Shown piece by piece: positions 1 to 8,735 of a stretch of DNA of 46,161 nucleotides. Origin of the DNA: Marinobacter sp. (lineage in GTDB: Bacteria > Pseudomonadota > Gammaproteobacteria > Pseudomonadales > Oleiphilaceae); assembly GCA_029264995.1 (NCBI GenBank), contig JAJUKC010000010.1, forward strand, positions 1-46,161, read 5' to 3'. The notes under the pieces are model-generated. The model searched no databases. It was not told the DNA's origin and worked only from the letters and a program-made list of their open reading frames with translations. Position 1 is the stretch's first letter; each line of letters starts with the position of its first letter. The position numbers and the translations under genes are program-made.

Positions 1-369
1 ACGCTTGGTCAGAATGGTTTCGACCCGCTCGCACTCGGCTTGCGGATAGCCGCACTTCGCCATGATCTCAGCCGCCCGGCGGCCATGCATTCGGCCGCAC
101 GCCTGTCGCCACTGATAGTAATTCTTGCGGCCCTCACCATAGTCACTCCGGGGCATGGTCCAGCGCTCGATATGCTGGGCCCGACAGGCAATCTGCATGC
201 GTTCGGAAGGTTCCGGCTCCAGCTCAAACAGCCAGCGGGTCATGTGCAGGCTATAGGCGTATTCCCTGGGAAGGGATTCACCGCCTATTTCCTCACGGTT
301 GGGATCCTGCTGGTTTGCCTGGTCGATGGCGTTAATCGCACATTCCAGATTGGCACTGGCGCTCATCAT
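1..369 (-). CDS. DUF4202 family protein (3' end cut by window edge)
   Basis: The reading frame is open from an ATG at 369 through base 1, so 123 codons are visible and the C-terminus lies outside the window. The translation has the pattern I associate with DUF4202: an N-terminal helix with AIDQANQQDPN, then YSLHMTRWLFELEP, then RAQHIERWTMPRSDY and a tail with MHGRRAAEIMAKCGY. The conserved His residues (HMTRW, RAQHIERW, MHGRRA) suggest a metal-binding helical domain of HD type, but no function is established for the family. A second ATG directly follows the first (366), so the start is ambiguous by one codon. The gene is separated from the convergent-free GST gene downstream by about 100 bases with nothing recognisable. 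Confidence 0.75.
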   Translation of the reverse strand, partial: MMSASANLECAINAIDQANQQDPNREEIGGESLPREYAYSLHMTRWLFELEPEPSERMQIACRAQHIERWTMPRSDYGEGRKNYYQWRQACGRMHGRRAAEIMAKCGYPQAECERVETILTKR

Positions 370-477
370 TCAGTCCTTCAAGTCGCATGGCTCGCTCTTG
401 GCGCGCCCGGATGAACAGGGCGCGCCGTCTATAGAGCAATACTATCAGCCGGTCGGACCTAAGGTCACCGGCGAACT

Positions 478-1095
478 TCAAACCTGAGCCGAAGGTCGCG
501 CCTTGATCCGGTCGAACCAGGCCTGCAGGTGTTCCTGCTCCGGTTTGATGCGGATATTGACCACCCGGGCGAAGGCCACGGTGGTGAAGGCATTGATGTC
601 GGCGGCGGTGAACCGGTCACAGCACAGGTATTCCTTGCCCTCGAGCTGCTTGTTCAGGAAATGCATGAATTTCTCGACGCCCTGGCCGCATTCCTCGCCC
701 CACTCCTTGATGGGGTTCATCCGATCCTTGAAATAGCCGGTGGTGTGCTGAAAGCACATGCCGGTGGGCATCATGAAGTAGAATTCGATCCAGCGCAGCC
801 ACTGTTCCACCTGGGCTTTCTCCAGCGGCGATTCACCCAACAGGCTGGGGGTGTCCGGATAGCTTTCCTCAAAATAGCGGCAGATGGCCATGGTTTCGGC
901 AATGCAGGTGCCGTCGTCCAGTTCCAGTACCGGCACTTTCTTCATCGGGTTGCGGGCAACAAATTCCGGGCTCAGGTTCTCCCCTTTTTCAATATCCACC
1001 TGCACCAGTTCAACCTGGTCCAGCAAGCCTTTCTCGGCCAGGAACATGCGCACCCGGCGTGGGTTGGGGGCGGTTCGGGTCTCGAAGAGTTTCAT
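478..1095 (-). CDS. Glutathione S-transferase family protein
   Basis: The protein of about 205 residues has a thioredoxin-like N-terminal domain (residues 1-80) with RRVRMFLAEKGL, the cis-proline element MKKVPVLELDDG and the glutathione-binding ETMAICRYFEE motif (the SNAIxxY-like position). An all-helical C-terminal domain includes FTAADINAFTTVAFA, the usual GST N-capping region. It probably conjugates or reduces small electrophiles in the cytoplasm; the substrate cannot be read from sequence. I start at the ATG at 1095 because GGAG lies 11 bases upstream. A GTG at 1116 would add seven residues but has no clear ribosome site. It shares no operon with the neighbouring hydrolase, 80 bases away. 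Confidence 0.85.
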   Translation of the reverse strand: MKLFETRTAPNPRRVRMFLAEKGLLDQVELVQVDIEKGENLSPEFVARNPMKKVPVLELDDGTCIAETMAICRYFEESYPDTPSLLGESPLEKAQVEQWLRWIEFYFMMPTGMCFQHTTGYFKDRMNPIKEWGEECGQGVEKFMHFLNKQLEGKEYLCCDRFTAADINAFTTVAFARVVNIRIKPEQEHLQAWFDRIKARPSAQV

Positions 1096-1175
1096 CTTGT
1101 TATTGGCTCCGTTCACTCAATGAATTGACGGCAATGAGCGTGACTGCAAAAAACAGTTGCGTCAAGCAACCCCTA

Positions 1176-1922
1176 TTAGCCAGACAGGGCACCGGGCAAC
1201 CAGTTTTTCATCTGCCGGATGATCCAGTCGGGTTCATCCAGCGGCAGATCGTGCCCGGCATCCGGATGCAGCCGGAGCGTCCAGCACCAGCGTCGTTCCA
1301 GTTCGGCGCTGCAATGCCAATGCACAATACGGTCACCCTTACTGGCAAGCAGCAGGGCATCTGCCATGGGCCGCTCGGGCAAGGGCTGAAACCGGGCCGC
1401 CGCCCGCAACTGGTTTAACGCCGTGCGATAGCTGACCGGGCGCTGGCGCTGGATGCTGTACCAGGCTTTGCACAAAGACAGGGGAATTTCACGATTTGAC
1501 GTCAGGCGCAAGATATCCCGCTCCCGGTGAAACAGCTCTCGACGGGCCAGCAGCTGAGTGACGCGCGGCCAGGCCAGCGGGCGCATGCGTTTCCAGAAAG
1601 GACTGAAACCGGAACTGGTGTTGACCAGAACCAGGTGCTGCAGCTCCCCGGGTTCGGCATGCTGGGCCCAGTCAAGGGCCACCATACCGCCCATTGACAG
1701 AGCCAGCAGGCTGAAGGGCCTGGGTATGTGATTCACCTGTTCACAGACGCGCCGCCGGATCTCAGGGATGGAGTCGGGTGAATCCTCGCGGAACAGCGTG
1801 CCGGTGCCCGGCAGATCGACGGTGTAAAACCGGTGTTCAGGAAAGGCCGAGCGAAGCTGTGCCGGAAAATGGCCCCAGTGGCCCTGCTCCCGAGTCAGGC
1901 CTCTCAGAAGGATCCAGTGCAT
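1176..1922 (-). CDS. Alpha/beta hydrolase
   Basis: This 248-residue protein has the alpha/beta hydrolase plan: an early HWILLRGLTREQGHW strand-turn segment, a nucleophile elbow in LLALSMGGMVALDWA (Ser with the neighbouring GG, a slight variant of GxSxG in which the first Gly is Ala), an acidic candidate in LLASKGDRIV, and the catalytic His in HPDAGHDLPLDEPD near the C-terminus. It is likely a carboxylesterase-type enzyme, substrate unknown. BioH is a relative, but there is no biotin gene nearby and I do not assign it. Its ATG lies one base beyond the stop codon of the upstream carboxypeptidase gene (1924-3024), so the two are probably co-transcribed and translationally coupled. Confidence 0.8.
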   Translation of the reverse strand: MHWILLRGLTREQGHWGHFPAQLRSAFPEHRFYTVDLPGTGTLFREDSPDSIPEIRRRVCEQVNHIPRPFSLLALSMGGMVALDWAQHAEPGELQHLVLVNTSSGFSPFWKRMRPLAWPRVTQLLARRELFHRERDILRLTSNREIPLSLCKAWYSIQRQRPVSYRTALNQLRAAARFQPLPERPMADALLLASKGDRIVHWHCSAELERRWCWTLRLHPDAGHDLPLDEPDWIIRQMKNWLPGALSG

Positions 1923-1923
1923 G

Positions 1924-3024
1924 TCATCGGCTATCCCTGTACCAGTGCATAATGGCAGCTTCCCTCAGCATGGACTCTTCCTCCGGCCCGGGCAACCAGT
2001 TCTCATAACTGGCGGCGGCGTTAAGCAGAAAATCGATCCACGGCATATGACTGCGCAACACGCGCTGGTGACGATGGGGAACCAGTGGATTGAAGAAGCC
2101 TTCCAGCCGGAACAGCTGACGCGGGCGTTTCCGAATCCAGCGCCAGGATCCCATTTCCAGGGTGAGCGGCAGAAAAACACCGTCGCTGGTTCGGTTAACC
2201 TGTTTGTAAAAGTAGTCCCATAGATCACCATGGGTCAGATAGTGGGCAGATTGCGGCTCAAACCGGTACGTGTGATTGGGGTAAGCCTGTTCCCAGATCA
2301 GTTTGAGCGCCATGACCGAGCCAATGCGGCGCATGGGCCGGCGGCGATAGGCGTAGGGAAACCAGATCTGATCCTGCCAGCCAAAGCCGGAGTGACAATC
2401 CAGCGCCAGACTGAATGGACGACCCGGGAGCAGTTCCCGGATCACCGACTCGAGGGCCAGGTTCTCGGCTTCCATCCCCTGTTCGGGATCACCGGTATAC
2501 CAGGGCAAGCGTGGTGAAAGCCGCTGCCCTCCCAACAGGAAGGCACTGCGATCCTGGGCCGTGATCGGCGCATTACGCATCAGATCAACCCCGTTCGGAT
2601 TGCTGCGCTGGTTCAGGTACATGCCGCCCGGGTTCAGCATGGGCAGAAGCGTGATGTGCACCCGCTCCAGAAGCGCCTGCACGCTGTCGGCCCAGGCCAT
2701 CCGGGCGAGGAATGAGGCCAGCCAGGCCATCACCACCTGCGTACCAATACGTTCCAGCCCGTGGACACCGCCAATCAGCACGACAACGGGCGCATCCGGA
2801 CGCTCGGTACCCAGGTCGACCCGATAGACCGGCAGCTCCAGGTCCCTAACGTTCACACGGGACAGGACAGAACTGGAGACACCCTCCGGCGCCTCCGCCA
2901 GCAGCCGCTCCAGCTGGATCAGCTCCGGCAGGAAGGTGCGAAGCCTTCGTTTCTGGCCTTTGTCCCGGCGGGCTTGCTCAGCGGGTATCACAGCGTGGGG
3001 CGTCAATGCTTTCAGTTCGGTCAT
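1924..3024 (-). CDS. M14-type zinc carboxypeptidase family protein
   Basis: The protein has about 366 residues. The sequence shows the M14 metal ligands: HxxE in GGVHGLERIG (His88, Glu91) and the third His in LDCHSGF (His211). LLPMLNPGGM and SNPNGVDLMRN match the substrate-binding Asn-Pro/Arg region of the fold. A later LTLEMGSWRW could supply the catalytic Glu. There is no signal peptide, which points to a cytoplasmic peptidase or amidohydrolase of the succinylglutamate desuccinylase/DUF2817 type rather than a secreted enzyme. I use the ATG at 3024 (AGAG upstream); an open frame continues to 3138 but reads through the promoter region. It is followed one base later by the hydrolase at 1176-1922. 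Confidence 0.8.
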   Translation of the reverse strand: MTELKALTPHAVIPAEQARRDKGQKRRLRTFLPELIQLERLLAEAPEGVSSSVLSRVNVRDLELPVYRVDLGTERPDAPVVVLIGGVHGLERIGTQVVMAWLASFLARMAWADSVQALLERVHITLLPMLNPGGMYLNQRSNPNGVDLMRNAPITAQDRSAFLLGGQRLSPRLPWYTGDPEQGMEAENLALESVIRELLPGRPFSLALDCHSGFGWQDQIWFPYAYRRRPMRRIGSVMALKLIWEQAYPNHTYRFEPQSAHYLTHGDLWDYFYKQVNRTSDGVFLPLTLEMGSWRWIRKRPRQLFRLEGFFNPLVPHRHQRVLRSHMPWIDFLLNAAASYENWLPGPEEESMLREAAIMHWYRDSR

Positions 3025-3100
3025 TTCAGGCTCTCTGGCAACGGCTGCTGACAGTGTGCGCCAGAAATGCTTCAGTCCGTTGACAGTGCCGAACCTGTTA

Positions 3101-3128
3101 TTGCAAATAGTATGCAAGGGTATACTAT
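3101..3128. promoter_or_regulatory. Palindromic candidate operator between divergent genes
   Basis: Two overlapping inverted repeats sit between the carboxypeptidase gene and the solute-binding lipoprotein gene. TTGCA-N7-TGCAA occupies 3101-3117, and ATAGTAT-N8-ATACTAT occupies 3107-3113 with 3122-3128. The first is nearly repeated upstream of speD at 12547-12563 (15 of 17 bases identical). The position 40-70 bases before the lipoprotein start suits a transcription factor site. The regulator is unknown. Confidence 0.45.
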
Positions 3129-3168
3129 GAAAATGCACCTTCGCAGATTACCGTGACCCAGCCCGCCC

Positions 3169-4002
3169 ATGCCCAGAACTTTGCTGATCATCCTGGCCTT
3201 GTTGATGGCCGCCTGCTCACCCGATGAGGCTACAGAACCAGGGCGGCATGAAGCCACGGATAGCGCCACGCGTCAGCAACCTGCCCCCCACCCTGATCAA
3301 CACCGGATCATTCTCGCCGCCGACCCCTGGTGCCCCCATAACTGCCGGGCCGGAGCGCCGAAGGAAGGCTATATGGTGGATATCGCACGGGAAATTTTTG
3401 CCGAAGCCGGTTTTGACCTTGAGTACCGTAACTATGGCTGGGCCCGCTCACTGAGCCTGGCCCGGGAGAACCGGATTGATGGCGTTATCGGCGCCCTGAA
3501 GGGTGACGCCCCGGACTTTGTCTTTCCGGAGCGCCCCATGGGCACTGCCCGTATCGGCTTGTACACGCACCCGGAGAGCCAATGGCAATACCGGGGACTG
3601 GACTCGCTTAACGGAAAAACCCTGCTGGTGATCAACGGTTACTCCTACTCTCCGGAGCTGGATCGTTATATTGCAGACTATGCCGATGATCCAGAAAGAG
3701 TCTGGGTCATCTCTGGAGCAGCGCCCCTGGGGCGAGCCCTCAGACTACTGGCACAGGAACGCACAGATACCTTCGCCGAAGACCAGGCGGTCATGAGCTG
3801 GTTTTTGCAGGAACAAGCAGGATACACCACACCAAGACTGGCCGGTATCGCCCATCAAGCACCCGTCTACATTGCCTTCGCGGCCGAGAATCCAAGAGCG
3901 GAAGAACTGGCCAGGCTACTGGATATGGGCCTGGCCAGACTGGCTGAAACTGGCCGTTTGAACGCGATCAAGGCGTCCTACGGGCTCTCCACCTCAGACT
4001 GA
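3169..4002 (+). CDS. Solute-binding lipoprotein, SBP_bac_3 family
   Basis: This 277-residue protein begins with a short lipoprotein signal ending in LLMAAC (Cys16), so it should be lipid-anchored at the periplasmic face. After a low-complexity linker (residues 20-45) comes a family 3 periplasmic binding domain: ILAADPWCPHN, GYMVDIAREIFAEAGF, YGWARSLSLARENRIDGVIG and a C-terminal TGRLNAIKASYG tail. Such domains bind amino acids or other small molecules. No transporter genes sit nearby, so it may be an orphan sensor or scavenging protein. The 3' end overlaps the convergent META-domain gene by 25 bases. Confidence 0.8.
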   Translation: MPRTLLIILALLMAACSPDEATEPGRHEATDSATRQQPAPHPDQHRIILAADPWCPHNCRAGAPKEGYMVDIAREIFAEAGFDLEYRNYGWARSLSLARENRIDGVIGALKGDAPDFVFPERPMGTARIGLYTHPESQWQYRGLDSLNGKTLLVINGYSYSPELDRYIADYADDPERVWVISGAAPLGRALRLLAQERTDTFAEDQAVMSWFLQEQAGYTTPRLAGIAHQAPVYIAFAAENPRAEELARLLDMGLARLAETGRLNAIKASYGLSTSD

Positions 4003-4955
4003 AAAGCCTTGATGGTATCGCCAGCGGGTGTCTGCAGCAGCAATTCGCCATGCCGGCCAATCCGGCCATCCGTTACCTGTTCCAGCAGCTCCAGGAATCG
4101 CCTTTCCTGGTTCATCAGCGCTGGCGCACAAGCCATCATGGTGGTGGCCTGCGGACTGAATGACAGCCCTTCTCCGGTGAGGTTATAACTTCCCATATAA
4201 CGATTACAGGAGGCCCGACCCGCGACCCGGTTATCCGCCAGGAACCTCAGGGTTATTCTGGAGCGGTCAATAATGCCGGCGCCGCCAAGGTCTTCCACCA
4301 CCCATTCGGCCCCCCTGAACAGACGCTGACGATCCCCGCCACAGCCCTCAAATGTCTCATCGCCGAGTGTCAAACGAACCTGAGCCGGATACTGAGCACC
4401 GGCCATCTGGTCTTCACACAGCTGGTGGGCGATCCGCACTTCCACCCGCTCATCACCCAACGTGGCCTCATAGACGCGGCCATGACGATTGGCAAGAATC
4501 TCGTTCAGGCGGATATCTTCGGTGACTTGCTGATCGTAGGGGCGGGTCAGCCGCATCTGGCCATTCTCGATGAGAACAGACCAGAAAGGTTCCGTGCCTA
4601 TCCCACGAAACGAGGACTCAATGGCTCCCGGTTCCAGACACTCGGGAAGCGTCTCGCCACGCAGGCTCAGCGTTGCCCGCTCCCCCTTGCTCCAGAACCG
4701 GGTATCCGGATCGCCGGGCGCTACGAACAAGGCGCCTGAGGCACTCTCGGCCGGCTTGAGCAGAACCCGGCGGTTCAGGTACTCCAGCCCTACCAGTTCG
4801 TCATCACCAGAGCTGGTGACTGTCACTTCCAACTGGCCACATTGATAGCGGCCAAATTCCGACAACCCGGTCTTTGTCGGGCTGGATGAACAGGCACTCA
4901 TCAGTGCGCCTGCAAGAACCACGACAGACAGCGATACACCTTGTCGCAAAAACAT
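3978..4955 (-). CDS. META-domain (HslJ-like) lipoprotein with MliC-like N-terminal region
   Basis: The protein of about 325 residues has a lipobox (ALMSACSSS). The first segment (FGRYQCGQLEVTV ... FWSKGERATLSL) resembles the MliC lysozyme-inhibitor fold. A middle segment (FRGIGTEPFWSVLIENGQ) matches the COG3650-type module. The C-terminal part is a META/HslJ domain (WVVEDLGGAGIID, GRASCNRYMGSYN, MMACAPALMNQERRFLELL). Such proteins are outer-membrane lipoproteins implicated in envelope integrity or lysozyme resistance. I choose the ATG at 4955 with AGAGGA seven bases upstream over the GTG at 4961. The last 25 bases overlap the convergent gene at 3169-4002. Confidence 0.8.
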   Translation of the reverse strand: MFLRQGVSLSVVVLAGALMSACSSSPTKTGLSEFGRYQCGQLEVTVTSSGDDELVGLEYLNRRVLLKPAESASGALFVAPGDPDTRFWSKGERATLSLRGETLPECLEPGAIESSFRGIGTEPFWSVLIENGQMRLTRPYDQQVTEDIRLNEILANRHGRVYEATLGDERVEVRIAHQLCEDQMAGAQYPAQVRLTLGDETFEGCGGDRQRLFRGAEWVVEDLGGAGIIDRSRITLRFLADNRVAGRASCNRYMGSYNLTGEGLSFSPQATTMMACAPALMNQERRFLELLEQVTDGRIGRHGELLLQTPAGDTIKAFQSEVESP

Positions 4956-5203
4956 GAACACATCCTCTGTTGTTCCAGACTACAAGTCGCCATTGTAGAG
5001 ATTCCGCCCTGGATTCACCACGATCGAAGCAAAGCGCTGAGGCAGAAACGTATCTGTGTCACGTCATCGCCAAGACATTCTTTGCAAGACTCACATAACC
5101 CCCTGATACATAGTGAGATAACCGTTGCATTCTACGCCTGCAGTCTTGGGAATTCGCCTACAGAAAGGTTAATCTTGGGTCACCAGACATCCGGAGCAAT
5201 ACC

Positions 5204-5941
5204 ATGGCGATCAAACTCTATCAGTTCTGTATTTCGCACTACTGCGAAAAGGTGCGTTGGGCCCTGGACTACAAGGGCATCAACCATCAGACCGTCAACC
5301 TGCTCCCGGGCCAGCATGTCAACACCATTCGCAAACTGACCGGCGCGGAGTCGTCTGTGCCGGTTCTCGAGCACGACGGTCAGATCATCCAGGGATCGGG
5401 ACAGATCCTGGATTACCTCGACAAGGTCTTTCCGGATAGGCCCTTGATGCCGGAGGATCCAGACCTTCAGACCAGGGTTCTTGAATGGGAACAGAAGCTG
5501 GACGAACAGGCCGGCCCCGCGCTGCGCACCTGGGTGTATCATTACTTTCTGCAGCGCCCGAAAGTAGTGGTACCCATGCTGACAGCGGGCACACCGTTCT
5601 ATAACCGTATCCTGCTCAGCCTGGCCTTCAGCCGGGTTGATGAGATCATGCGCAAGTGGATGAAGATCAACCAGAAAACCGCCGATACCTCACAGGCAAC
5701 CCTGGAGGCTCTGGTTACAGAACTGGCCGAGATCTATCAGCAACGTCCGTTCCTGGTCGGCGATCAGTTCACCCGCGCCGATCTCACTGCCTGTTCACTG
5801 CTGGCGCCGTTGTTCCAGCCGCCCGAATACCCCGTGCCCTGGCCAAAGCCGGCCAAGATCCCAAAGCCCGTGCAGGCCTGGCTATCCGAACGGCAGGCTG
5901 CCATCGAGCCCATCGCAGCAGTTTACCGCCAGAACCGGTGA
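5204..5941 (+). CDS. Glutathione S-transferase family protein
   Basis: The 245-residue protein has a GST N-terminal domain beginning MAIKLYQFCISHYCEKVRWA. It carries two Cys in the active-site turn (CxxHYC), typical of Cys- or Ser-type GSTs. SSVPVLEHDGQ (cis-Pro) and GSGQILDYLDKVFP complete the thioredoxin fold. The C-terminal helical domain contains FLVGDQFTRADLTACSLLAPLF. Function is probably thiol transfer or detoxification in the cytoplasm. The 242-base region upstream (4956-5203) contains a possible promoter (TTGCAA near 5080, then GATACA about 17 bases later) but no gene. Confidence 0.85.
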   Translation: MAIKLYQFCISHYCEKVRWALDYKGINHQTVNLLPGQHVNTIRKLTGAESSVPVLEHDGQIIQGSGQILDYLDKVFPDRPLMPEDPDLQTRVLEWEQKLDEQAGPALRTWVYHYFLQRPKVVVPMLTAGTPFYNRILLSLAFSRVDEIMRKWMKINQKTADTSQATLEALVTELAEIYQQRPFLVGDQFTRADLTACSLLAPLFQPPEYPVPWPKPAKIPKPVQAWLSERQAAIEPIAAVYRQNR

Positions 5942-6052
5942 CATTTGCCAGGCGGTGGCGGAATAGGCCAGAAACCCTGGCGCAATAGGACATCGCCTTT
6001 AACCGGTGCTGTGAGATGATGGCTCTCTACAAGAATAATTCGGGGAGCAGCC

Positions 6053-7039
6053 ATGGTGGTGATCGACATGATGCGGGCGGTGCTGGAAGACAGCGGGCTG
6101 ATCAGCCTCTGGCAGGCCCTGGCCCCCTGGCTGGCACTTGACGAACGACAGCTGATTTTTGTCATCGCCACCCCCGTGTTCATTGCCGTTACCTTGTGGG
6201 AATACCTGAAGATCCGGCATGACCCGCGGTTGATGAACGTGCCGGAGGCTATTCGCAACTTCGCCCTCGGTGCCGGCTACCAGTTGACGGAGCTGTTGTT
6301 TGCCGGCCTGATCGCCTTTCCCGTCTACGCGCTCTGCTATCACTACCGCCTGCTGGAACTGGAGCTGAACTGGGCGACCGGATTTCTGACCTTTCTCGGC
6401 GTGGATTTCTGTTTCTACTGGATGCACCGGGCCAGCCACCGCATGCGCTGGTTCTGGGCCGCCCATGTAGTCCATCATTCGTCCGAACGCATGAATTTTT
6501 CCACCGCCATGCGCCAGAATGCCACCAACATTTTCAACGGCATGTGGATTTTCTATCTGCCCATGGCGCTGATCGGATTCAACCCGGTGTGGATCGGCAT
6601 CGCCTATGCCTTCTCCCTGGTGTACCAGTTTTTCGTGCACACCACGCTGGTGGGGCGCCTGCCGGCCTGGATCGAGTACCTTTTCAACACCCCCAGCCAC
6701 CACCGCGTTCACCATGGTCGTAACCCGGAATACATCGACCGCAACTACGGTGGCACACTGATTATCTGGGATCGCCTGTTCGGAACCTTTGTCCCTGAGA
6801 GCGCCAGCAACCCACCGGAATACGGAATTACCCGGCAGATTCATTCCAACAATCTGATTGTGCTCTGGACCCACGAATATGTGGACATGTTCCGCGACAT
6901 GGCCCGCCCCGGCAGCTTATTGTCCCGTCTTCAGCATTTATGGAACCCGCCGGAGTGGCAGCGCCCGGCACCTCAGAACAACAACAAGGATGTGGACCGA
7001 GACCATGACCGAACACCCTCTGACGCTGAATACCCCTGA
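6053..7039 (+). CDS. Sterol desaturase / fatty acid hydroxylase family membrane protein
   Basis: The 328-residue integral membrane protein carries the eight-histidine di-iron signature of the family: HRASH, then HVVHHSSERMN, then HHRVHHGRN. Four or more hydrophobic segments flank these boxes (for example LIFVIATPVFIAVTLWEYL and LLFAGLIAFPVYALCYHY). The family hydroxylates or desaturates lipid substrates with O2; the substrate here is unknown. The start has GGGGAG seven to eight bases upstream. The stop overlaps the start of the next hydrolase gene by 35 bases, so the two are co-transcribed and a lipid-related partnership is plausible. Confidence 0.88.
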   Translation: MVVIDMMRAVLEDSGLISLWQALAPWLALDERQLIFVIATPVFIAVTLWEYLKIRHDPRLMNVPEAIRNFALGAGYQLTELLFAGLIAFPVYALCYHYRLLELELNWATGFLTFLGVDFCFYWMHRASHRMRWFWAAHVVHHSSERMNFSTAMRQNATNIFNGMWIFYLPMALIGFNPVWIGIAYAFSLVYQFFVHTTLVGRLPAWIEYLFNTPSHHRVHHGRNPEYIDRNYGGTLIIWDRLFGTFVPESASNPPEYGITRQIHSNNLIVLWTHEYVDMFRDMARPGSLLSRLQHLWNPPEWQRPAPQNNNKDVDRDHDRTPSDAEYP

Positions 7040-7958
7040 TGGCCACACCATTGTCGGACGGCAATATCTGCCGGCACAGCCCGTCGCCGTTCTGGTGATC
7101 AGCCATGGTATGGCTGAACACGGTGATCGCTACCAGGAACTGGCTCGCTGGCTGGGGGGCCACAACATCCTTGTGATCACCTATCACCACCGGGGCCATG
7201 GCCCCCACTGCCCGGCCGAACACCAGGGGCATTACGCAGACCAGGACGGATGGCAACGGGTGGTGGGCGATCTGGCACAGGTGGTAGAGGCCGCCCGCAA
7301 GCAGCATCCAGGCCTGCCGGTGAATCTGCTCGGCCACAGCATGGGTTCGTTCATCGCTCAGAGCTATGCCCAGCAATATGGCGACCGTATCAACACCCTG
7401 ATCCTCAGTGCCACCAACCGCATCCATCGGCCTCAACTGCTGGCCTCGCGGCTACTGGTTAACCTGATTGCCAGCGTCCGTGGCCGGCGCCATCGCAGCC
7501 GGCTCATCGGCAAGATGACCTTTGGCCAGTTCAATCGTGCTTTCCGGCCCAACCGTACCGGCAGCGACTGGCTGAGCCGTGATGTCGAGCAGGTAGATCG
7601 CTACGAAGCCGATCCTGCCTGTGGTTTCGATTGCACCGTGGGGCTCTGGCAGGACTTCATTGGCGGTATGCTGAGCATCCGGCCGGCAACCTGGCATCGG
7701 GATCTGCCGGTGCACTTGCTGTCCGGCACCGCCGATGCCGTGGGCGAGATGGGGAAAGGCGTGCGCCAGCATTTTCAGACCATCAGGGAGTCGGGCGTCG
7801 AACAGGTAACGCTGCGGTTGTTCAATGGCGGGCGCCATGAGATGCTCAATGAAACCAATCGCATGGAAGTGTGGCAATACGTGCTAACCTTATGCCGTAT
7901 TCAGTCGCACGCTCGGTCCGAGGTCGGCGACCTGCTACTGGCCCAGTCACTACCATAA
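7005..7958 (+). CDS. Alpha/beta hydrolase, monoacylglycerol-lipase-like
   Basis: The 317-residue protein matches the Hydrolase_4 (serine aminopeptidase/monoacylglycerol lipase) pattern. VLVISHGMAEHGDRYQ provides the oxyanion-hole HG, TYHHRGHGP follows, the nucleophile elbow is LLGHSMGSFIAQ, HLLSGTADAVG supplies the acid region, and NGGRHEMLNE carries the catalytic His. It is cytoplasmic, with no signal peptide. The ATG at 7005 is preferred; an in-frame ATG at 6990 abuts an AAGGA and would add five residues. It overlaps the membrane hydroxylase gene and lies nine bases before modA, so it may be transcribed with the molybdate transporter. Confidence 0.83.
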   Translation: MTEHPLTLNTPDGHTIVGRQYLPAQPVAVLVISHGMAEHGDRYQELARWLGGHNILVITYHHRGHGPHCPAEHQGHYADQDGWQRVVGDLAQVVEAARKQHPGLPVNLLGHSMGSFIAQSYAQQYGDRINTLILSATNRIHRPQLLASRLLVNLIASVRGRRHRSRLIGKMTFGQFNRAFRPNRTGSDWLSRDVEQVDRYEADPACGFDCTVGLWQDFIGGMLSIRPATWHRDLPVHLLSGTADAVGEMGKGVRQHFQTIRESGVEQVTLRLFNGGRHEMLNETNRMEVWQYVLTLCRIQSHARSEVGDLLLAQSLP

Positions 7959-7967
7959 GGAATCGCT

Positions 7968-8735
7968 ATGAGCCGCCGTACCTGCTGGCGTTTTTTCCGT
8001 TTGCTGGCAATCTGGCTGCTTCTGCCCCTGAGCAACACCCATGCCGGGAATCTGACCCTCGCTGTCGCTGCCAATTTCACCGACACCACCGCCAGCCTGG
8101 TGGGGACGTTCGAGGCCTCAACCGGCCACCGGGTCACCGCCAGCTTCGGCTCCACGGGTAAACTCTACGCCCAGATTCGCAACGGTGCTCCGTTTGATGT
8201 ATTCATGGCAGCCGATGCCCAACGCCCCCAGTTACTGGAATCCGACGGGATGGCCGTTCCCGGTTCGCGTTTCACCTATGCCAGAGGCAAGCTGGTGCTC
8301 TGGAGCCCAGAGACCGCGGCCTTTATCTCTCCCATCGCCTACCTGAACGAACAGTCGTTCTCGCGGCTGGCGATCGCGAATCCTAAAACGGCCCCCTATG
8401 GCCTGGCCGCACAGCAGGTACTGGAACACCTCGAACTCTGGTCACCGCTGCTGCCCAAACTGGTCCGCGGCGACTCCATCGCCCAGACCTTCCAGTTCAT
8501 TGCCAGCGGCAATGCCCAGGCCGGGCTGGTGGCGCTGGCTCAGGTCCAAGCCTGGCCGAATCAGGATGGAACACTCTGGCGCATTCCTCAAAGCTACTAC
8601 GCCCCCATCGACCAGCAGGCGATTCTGTTGGAGCGCGGTGCCGACAATGCTGCCGCCAGAGACTGGCTCGCCTTCCTGCAATCCCCGGAGGCTGTTGCGA
8701 TTATTCAGGACTACGGATACGACACGGGGGACTGA
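7968..8735 (+). CDS. modA: Molybdate ABC transporter, periplasmic binding protein ModA
   Basis: This 255-residue protein has a Sec signal peptide (about residues 1-27, ending NTHAG), followed by NLTLAVAANFTD, FEASTGHRVTASFGSTGKLYAQI and GAPFDVFMAADAQRPQLL. These are the hallmark segments of ModA, in which Ser residues of the GSTGKL loop and the AAN segment contact the oxyanion. ModA delivers molybdate (or tungstate) from the periplasm to ModBC. AAGGA precedes the ATG by six bases. The stop codon overlaps the modB start by one base (TGATG at 8733-8737). No ModE gene or clear ModE site is visible. Confidence 0.95.
   Translation: MSRRTCWRFFRLLAIWLLLPLSNTHAGNLTLAVAANFTDTTASLVGTFEASTGHRVTASFGSTGKLYAQIRNGAPFDVFMAADAQRPQLLESDGMAVPGSRFTYARGKLVLWSPETAAFISPIAYLNEQSFSRLAIANPKTAPYGLAAQQVLEHLELWSPLLPKLVRGDSIAQTFQFIASGNAQAGLVALAQVQAWPNQDGTLWRIPQSYYAPIDQQAILLERGADNAAARDWLAFLQSPEAVAIIQDYGYDTGD

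Noticed and set aside
3101..3117. Fur box
   Set aside because: The centre and arms fit the Fur consensus poorly and neither associated gene is an iron gene; kept only as an unassigned operator.
6858..7004. N-terminal extension of the lipase-like hydrolase
   Set aside because: It would lie inside the hydroxylase gene and shows no hydrolase-like sequence; the ATG at 7005 gives the family N-terminus.
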